DNA from: DATBFX01 sp036558305
GTDB taxonomy: Bacteria > Chloroflexota > Chloroflexia > Thermomicrobiales > UBA6265
Reading direction: 5' to 3'
Length of the DNA: 18,254 nucleotides
Assembly: GCA_036558305.1 (NCBI GenBank)
Contig: DATBFX010000610.1
Location: 1 to 18,254, forward strand
The position numbers were made by a program, and so were the translations under genes. Shown here one piece after another: positions 14,763 through 18,254 of the stretch. Position 1 is the first letter of the stretch. Each line of letters starts with the position of its first letter. The notes under the pieces are model-generated. The model was not told the DNA's origin and did not search any database. It saw only the letters and a list, made by a program, of their open reading frames with translations.

Positions 14763-14787
14763 CCCGTGCCGGGAAACCGGGTTATCG

Positions 14788-15297
14788 ATGACACAGACTC
14801 AGGTTCCCACCGGAAATGACTCCCGGATTCGGCTGCGCCGGGTCTACGACCCGGCGTCTGCGGACGATGGACGGCGCATCCTGGTTGAGCGACTCTGGCC
14901 GCGTGGTCTGTCAAATGACGCGGCACACCTCGATGCCTGGCAGAAGGACGTGGCCCCGAGCACCGAATTGCGCCGCTGGTTCGGCCACGACCCGGAAAAG
15001 TGGGCCGAATTCCAGCACCGCTATCGCGAGGAACTCGGCGGCCATCCGGAGGCCGTCGCGCGCATCGTCGACGCGGTCCGGACCGGGACGGTGACGTTCG
15101 TCCATGCGGCCAAAGACGAACAACATAACTCCGCGGTGGTTCTCAAGGAGGTCGTGACGGAACGTCTGCGGTCGGGTGGTCACGATGCTGACGCGCTGAT
15201 CGACGAGACCTCCAAGGAGTCGTTCCCGGCAAGCGACGCGCCCGCCTGGGCAATCGGCCGAGCACACCCGTCCGCGTCCGACGCGGGCGCGCGGTGA
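14788..15297 (+). CDS. DUF488 family protein with C-terminal SFPASD tail motif
   Basis: The product (169 aa) has a DUF488 (YeaO-like) core at about 13-125: RIRLRRVYDP, ILVERLWPRGLS (31-42), DVAPSTELRRWFGHDPEKW and FVHAAKDEQHNSAVVLKE. The family is widespread and has no firmly known function. After the core comes an extra tail with DETSKESFPASDAPAW (139-154), a motif otherwise met in small stand-alone hypothetical proteins, so this looks like a fusion. ATG 14788 directly precedes the family N-terminus; the ribosome-binding site is poor. It lies 25 bases after the SCO6745-type gene and is followed at once by a strong hairpin, so it ends this plus-strand run. Confidence 0.8.
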   Translation: MTQTQVPTGNDSRIRLRRVYDPASADDGRRILVERLWPRGLSNDAAHLDAWQKDVAPSTELRRWFGHDPEKWAEFQHRYREELGGHPEAVARIVDAVRTGTVTFVHAAKDEQHNSAVVLKEVVTERLRSGGHDADALIDETSKESFPASDAPAWAIGRAHPSASDAGAR

Positions 15298-15340
15298 GAC
15301 CGGCGACGCCGCGCCGATTCGAGGCGCGGCGTCGCCGGTC
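15298..15340. terminator. 18-bp perfect hairpin, bidirectional terminator between convergent genes
   Basis: The arms GACCGGCGACGCCGCGCC (15298-15315) and their exact complement (15323-15340) flank the loop GATTCGA. The left arm starts on the base after the DUF488 stop and the right arm reaches into the stop of the convergent cupin gene (15339-15341). No T tract is present on either side. Confidence 0.75.
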
Positions 15341-15698
15341 ATGACCGCTGGGTCGGCCAGAGACCGCCCCGCCGTCGATGGCAACTGAGATAGGCAAAGC
15401 GATCGTCGGTCGTGGCAATGGCACGTCGCGCCCGCTTCGGGACGACGAGGGCACCCCCCGCTCCGAGGCGATGGCGAACGCCGTCGATCTCGACGGCGCC
15501 GCTCCCTTCGATGCCGACCAAGAGCACGTCGACTTCGGCGTTCACGTGCTCCTCGACCGCTTCGCCGGCCATGAGGACGAGCAGGTTCAGGTTCAGATCC
15601 TCGCTCGCCCCCGACCACGCCAGCCGGTGGTGCGCCGCCCGCGCGAGCTCGCGCAAGTCGGCGATTGGCGCCGCGGTCTCGTCCGGTTCGCCGGGCAT
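15339..15698 (-). CDS. Small cupin-like protein, degenerate metal site
   Basis: The product (119 aa) is a single-domain cupin by pattern: GEAVEEHVNAEVDVLLVG, then GSGAVEIDGVRHRLGAGGALVVP. The first motif has one His (EEHVN) instead of HxH, and the second motif has Arg residues where the last His would be (VPKRARRAI), so metal binding is doubtful. ATG 15698 is preferred because GAGGTG lies about 6 bases upstream; a GTG at 15707 is the alternative. It is the last gene of the minus-strand operon, about 10 bases after the other cupin. The tail RGGLWPTQRS overlaps the hairpin terminator. The function is unknown; a small-molecule binding or protective role is only a guess. Confidence 0.75.
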   Translation of the reverse strand: MPGEPDETAAPIADLRELARAAHHRLAWSGASEDLNLNLLVLMAGEAVEEHVNAEVDVLLVGIEGSGAVEIDGVRHRLGAGGALVVPKRARRAIATTDDRFAYLSCHRRRGGLWPTQRS

Positions 15699-15708
15699 GG
15701 TGCCCACC

Positions 15709-16101
15709 TCAATCGCGGGGATTCGTCGCGGGCGCGTCGTCAGCAGGCGATGCGTGATCTGGGGCGGGCCAGGCGATCGTCAACAGAAACGCGCCACCAT
15801 CGATCGCACGAACGGTATGGTGAACGCCGGCCGCGAGCGCGATCAGCTGGCCCGCGCCCAGTTCGTCCTCCCGCGCCGCGGCGGTCACCACGAACCGCCC
15901 GCGCACGGGCTGGATGGTGACGGGGCCGGGCGCGGTGTGCTCGGCCAGCGTCGCCCCGGCACGCATCGTGACGAGGACGAGGCGCAAGCGGTCGGTTTTC
16001 ACCAGGGTCTCGGCCCGCCGGCCGGAGGCGCCGTCGCCGGGTTGGAAGCGGTCGATCTCGGCCGCGAGGTCGAACGTGCCGAGCACGGTTGGTTCTGTCA
16101 C
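15709..16101 (-). CDS. Cupin-domain protein
   Basis: The product (130 aa) shows one cupin barrel: LRLVLVTMRAGATLAEHTAP, VTIQPVRGRFVVTA and GAGQLIALAAGVHHTVRA. Only part of the metal site is kept (one His in AEHTA, HH near the end), and the usual Pro of motif 2 is Ala. The N-terminus (FDLAAEIDRFQPGDGASGRRAETLVKT) resembles the cupins that follow respiratory-type genes in other bacteria. GTG 16101 has GGGGAG 9 bases upstream; TTG 16110 would overlap the HPP stop as TTGA, matching the overlaps upstream, and is a fair alternative. Binding partner unknown. Confidence 0.8.
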   Translation of the reverse strand: MTEPTVLGTFDLAAEIDRFQPGDGASGRRAETLVKTDRLRLVLVTMRAGATLAEHTAPGPVTIQPVRGRFVVTAAAREDELGAGQLIALAAGVHHTVRAIDGGAFLLTIAWPAPDHASPADDAPATNPRD

Positions 16102-16106
16102 TCCGA

Positions 16107-16778
16107 TCAACTCCCCACGTGGCTGGCCGCAACGCGCGGGTTCGGCGCCGACCAGAGCGGATACGGCAATCCGGCTAACCGGTTAATCGCGATCGCCTGC
16201 AACGTCAGCAGCGCGACCGCGATCATCAAGATCACCACGTCCTCCAAAGTGCGCAACACGCCGAGCGAGAAGATGAGCGTCGTTGCCCCCGCCGGCGGGT
16301 GCGGGGTTTTGAGCAGCACCATCAGACCGCTCGTCAATCCGAGCGAGAGCGCCGCCGCACCGACGCGGGCGCCGGTCACCCCCGTCGCGATCGAGGAACC
16401 GCTGTGCTGGAGACCGAAAAGCACGAGGCACCCCCACCCGGCGAGGGCACCGATGAGGTGGCCGCAGAGCGTGTTGCGCGGACTCGCGGCCGGCGCGAGC
16501 GGTGTGTAGAAGAAGAGAAACGCGGTCGGTCCGAGAGACGGGAAGATGAAGGGGCGGCCGCTGACGAGCGCCACCACGGCCATCAAGCCGATCGACAGGC
16601 AGCCATTGACGAAACTGAACAGCCCGAGGAGCCAAACGGAGTCGTGCCGCCGTGCCAGATCGACGAAGCGGGCGCGCGTGAGGAGGCCGCCGAGCACCGC
16701 CGAAAGCTGGCCGCCGATCGGCCCGGTCGCCGGTTCCGCGGCAAGTGGCGGGGTGAGGGGTTCCCTGGGATCGCTCAC
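16107..16778 (-). CDS. HPP family integral membrane protein
   Basis: The product (223 aa) is a polytopic membrane protein of the HPP family, named for the His-Pro-Pro motif, seen here at 160-162 (LKTPHPPAGATTLIFSLG). Other family marks are FIFPSLGPTAFLFF (77-90) and SPRNTLCGHLIGALAGW (99-115). About four to five hydrophobic helices are present: near 48-73, 79-95, 105-122, 137-156 and 180-198. Relatives in cyanobacteria and chloroplasts transport nitrite. GTG 16778 overlaps the upstream stop by 4 bases (GTGA), so translation is coupled to the two-helix protein. The reading frame extends much further upstream, but that part is the antisense-like shadow of the Rieske and ferredoxin region. Whether it carries nitrite here is unproven. 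Confidence 0.87.
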   Translation of the reverse strand: MSDPREPLTPPLAAEPATGPIGGQLSAVLGGLLTRARFVDLARRHDSVWLLGLFSFVNGCLSIGLMAVVALVSGRPFIFPSLGPTAFLFFYTPLAPAASPRNTLCGHLIGALAGWGCLVLFGLQHSGSSIATGVTGARVGAAALSLGLTSGLMVLLKTPHPPAGATTLIFSLGVLRTLEDVVILMIAVALLTLQAIAINRLAGLPYPLWSAPNPRVAASHVGS

Positions 16779-17062
16779 CGTCGCGGCCCCGACCGCCGGA
16801 CGCCCGGCCGCCGTTCGAGCACGCGCCACATCACCAGACCGCCGAGGAAGACGAGACCCGAGGCGGCCGCGACGCCGACGGTTTCCGCGCGTTCGCCCGA
16901 CCGGTAGAGATCGAATGCCAGCGTCAGCAACCAGAGTTGGATCGCCATCAGGAGCAGCCCGATCGTCAACCCCAGCATCGCCAACACCGCCTGCCCCGGC
17001 GGCGGTCGCCGCTCCTCCGTCTCGCTCGTCGCGATCGAGGATTGATACCCATCGGGTCTCAT
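16775..17062 (-). CDS. Small two-helix membrane protein (possibly DUF6755)
   Basis: The product (95 aa) has two hydrophobic helices, about 25-50 (VLAMLGLTIGLLLMAIQLW) and 61-79 (VGVAAASGLVFLGGLVMW), with a short hydrophilic loop (DLYRSGERAE) and a strongly basic C-terminus (ERRPGVRRSGPRR) that would face the cytoplasm. I do not recognise it firmly; it resembles small membrane proteins found with Rieske genes (possibly DUF6755). Its ATG overlaps the Rieske stop as ATGA and its own stop overlaps the HPP start as GTGA. GGAGGA lies 9-10 bases before the ATG. It may anchor or assemble an electron-transfer complex. Confidence 0.75.
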   Translation of the reverse strand: MRPDGYQSSIATSETEERRPPPGQAVLAMLGLTIGLLLMAIQLWLLTLAFDLYRSGERAETVGVAAASGLVFLGGLVMWRVLERRPGVRRSGPRR

Positions 17063-17586
17063 CCTGGGAGTTCCTCCACCGCGTAGATTGTCTCGCCATC
17101 CTGGCGGAGCCGGATGGGCGGCAACGGGCGGGACGGCGGCCCGGCGAGCGCGTCGCCGGTGCGCGGATCGAAGACGCCGTTGTGGCAGGGGCAGTGGAGT
17201 TTCCCCTTCTCGGCGTTCCAGTAGACGGCGCAGGACAGATGCGTGCAACGGCCGCTGAAGGCGACGAAGCGGCCCGGTTCCGGTTGGAGCAGGATCGCGT
17301 GGTCGTCTTTGGTCGGATAGGTGAAGTAGAGCACTCCGCCGACCGGGACGTCGCTCGTCCGCGCAATCGCTTGCTCCCCGCCCTGTGTGCGGTCCCGCGC
17401 GTAGCCGAGCGCGGCCAGGACCCCGGTTGCCGCGAACAGGGCGCCCGACGCCAGCACCGCCAGGCGCAGGATTTGGCGGCGGGAGACGAGGTCGTCGGCG
17501 TCCCACTCGAACGGAAACGGCACTTCCCACCGGTCGGCGTGCGAGCGGTTGCTCAAAGGCCGGGCAACGCGGTCGAGCGGTTTCAT
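17059..17586 (-). CDS. Rieske [2Fe-2S] protein with Tat-type membrane anchor
   Basis: The product (175 aa) carries a Rieske cluster. The ligands are Cys114 and His116 (CTHLSC) and Cys132 and His135 (CPCHNG), with Cys119 and Cys134 placed to form the stabilising disulfide. The N-terminal region has a twin-arginine-type motif SRRQILRL (35-42) followed by a hydrophobic segment (VLASGALFAATGVLAALGY), so it is probably exported folded and held at the membrane, with the cluster domain on the outer face. ATG 17586 was chosen: it overlaps the ferredoxin stop as ATGA and has AGGAGG (complement of 17597-17602) at 10 bases; ATG 17595 sits only 1 base from that site. No cytochrome b or c1 gene is beside it, so it is not an ordinary bc1 operon. 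Confidence 0.92.
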   Translation of the reverse strand: MKPLDRVARPLSNRSHADRWEVPFPFEWDADDLVSRRQILRLAVLASGALFAATGVLAALGYARDRTQGGEQAIARTSDVPVGGVLYFTYPTKDDHAILLQPEPGRFVAFSGRCTHLSCAVYWNAEKGKLHCPCHNGVFDPRTGDALAGPPSRPLPPIRLRQDGETIYAVEELPG

Positions 17587-18200
17587 AGCACCCATGCCTC
17601 CTCATGCCTGCCCACCGATGCGAGCTCCGCCTCCGCCTCGGCCAGCAGGAGGGTCACGTCGAGTCGCGACACGTCTGCCGGAAGGACGTGGTAGACGCGC
17701 GTCTCGACCGTCTGCGCACCGAACCGGGTGACGTTGATCGGGTTACCCTGCCGCTGACCGGCGAACTCCTCGTAGTCGCCGTACCAGATGGCCTGGGTTG
17801 GGCAGGCCTGGGCGCACCAGGGTTTCAGCCCCTGACTCGTCCGGTCGTAGCAGAGGTTGCACTTCTTCATCAACCGCGCTTCGACGTCGAATTTCGGCAC
17901 GCCGAACGGGCAGGCGTAGACGCAGTTGCGGCAACCGATGCAACGCGACGGCTCCGCCTGCTGGACGACCCCCTCCTCGGTGATCAGGATCGCCAGGACC
18001 GGACAGACCTGGGCGCACGGCGCGACCGGATTCTGGCAGTGCATGCAGAGCGTCGGCTGCGTGGCGACGCTCCGGCCGCGGTCGACGAAGTCGACCATGA
18101 TCATGCTCTCGCCCTTGTGCGAGTCGCATTCCCGGCAGGCCGCCTCGCAGGCACGGCAACCGATGCACCGCGACGGATCGACGAACATCGTCTTGACCAC
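17583..18200 (-). CDS. Four-cluster [4Fe-4S] ferredoxin-like electron-transfer subunit (DmsB/NrfC type)
   Basis: The product (205 aa) has sixteen Cys in four groups, enough for four [4Fe-4S] clusters: 12/15/18/22, 52/55/62/66, 87/90/93/97 and 114/117/129/133 (CIGCRAC, CMHCQNP, CIGCRNC, CNLC with WCAQACP). This layout is that of the electron-wire subunits of molybdopterin or tungstopterin oxidoreductases. There is no signal peptide, so it is cytoplasmic or carried by a partner. GTG 18200 has GGAGG (complement of 18206-18210) at 5 bases; GTG 18206 touches that site and is less likely. It is the first gene visible in a six-gene overlapping operon. The catalytic subunit would be expected upstream, outside the window. 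Confidence 0.9.
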   Translation of the reverse strand: MVKTMFVDPSRCIGCRACEAACRECDSHKGESMIMVDFVDRGRSVATQPTLCMHCQNPVAPCAQVCPVLAILITEEGVVQQAEPSRCIGCRNCVYACPFGVPKFDVEARLMKKCNLCYDRTSQGLKPWCAQACPTQAIWYGDYEEFAGQRQGNPINVTRFGAQTVETRVYHVLPADVSRLDVTLLLAEAEAELASVGRHEEAWVL

Positions 18201-18220
18201 TCGCACCTCCGGTGGAGTCA

Positions 18221-18240
18221 GGGGTCGGGGGTCGGGGGTC
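18221..18240. repeat. Short G-rich tandem (GGGGGTC-like, about three units)
   Basis: The plus strand reads GGGGTCGGGGGTCGGGGGTC just before the ferredoxin start on the minus strand. It is another heptamer-type array of the kind seen at 451-481. It is close enough to the start codon to lie in the 5' leader of the ferredoxin operon. The window ends 14 bases later, so its full length may not be visible. Confidence 0.6.
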
Positions 18241-18254
18241 AGAGGCGTTCTCCC

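Noticed and set aside
18221..18240. G-quadruplex in the leader of the ferredoxin operon
   Set aside because: Only three long G runs are visible and the strand is the non-coding one; evidence is too thin.
1..18254. Integrated phage, insertion sequence or genomic island boundary
   Set aside because: No integrase, transposase, tRNA or direct-repeat boundary was found; only small non-coding repeats are present.

Overview
The window is GC-rich, gene-dense bacterial DNA of environmental type. I count about 20 protein genes and no rRNA, tRNA, CRISPR array, transposase or prophage gene. Several traits together point to a Chloroflexota-like organism (Thermomicrobia/Sphaerobacter type): frequent GTG starts, split CO-dehydrogenase-like subunits, a Uma2 nuclease beside HicAB, a SCO6745-family protein, and many short intergenic hairpin repeats. 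This placement is inferred from gene content and not proven.

Layout. Positions 1-2826 (+): the 3' end of an amidase, a Gfo/Idh/MocA oxidoreductase and a nucleoside hydrolase. Positions 2975-5620 (+): a large secreted subtilase with Ig-like repeats, a Pro/Thr-rich stalk and a discoidin-like tail. Positions 5727-7749 (-): a CoxG-CoxS-CoxM type operon (SRPBCC protein, 2Fe-2S subunit, FAD subunit) with no molybdenum subunit in view and a 9-copy octamer array between two of its genes. Positions 7838-8359 (-): a zinc-ribbon Nudix hydrolase. Positions 8508-12716 (+): a DUF917 protein, a dihydrolipoamide-dehydrogenase-like flavoprotein and an amidohydrolase whose usual catalytic Glu is Gln. Positions 12724-13795 (+): HicA toxin, HicB antitoxin and a Uma2 nuclease. 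Positions 13806-15297 (+): a SCO6745-family protein and a DUF488 protein with an extra tail motif, closed by an 18-bp perfect hairpin. Positions 15339-18200 (-): a tightly overlapped operon of a four-cluster ferredoxin, a Rieske protein, a two-helix membrane protein, an HPP membrane protein and two cupins.

How the genes may work together. The left and middle parts read as catabolism of nucleosides or N-heterocycles: a nucleoside hydrolase, two xanthine-dehydrogenase-type subunits, an amidohydrolase, a DUF917 protein and an amidase. The right-hand operon looks like a membrane electron-transfer module whose catalytic subunit would lie beyond position 18254. Both readings are inference.

No gene-free stretch exceeds 300 bases. 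The longest, 11060-11282, holds two GC-rich hairpins arranged as an inverted pair. Most other gaps hold hairpins or short tandem arrays, and several of these touch stop codons.
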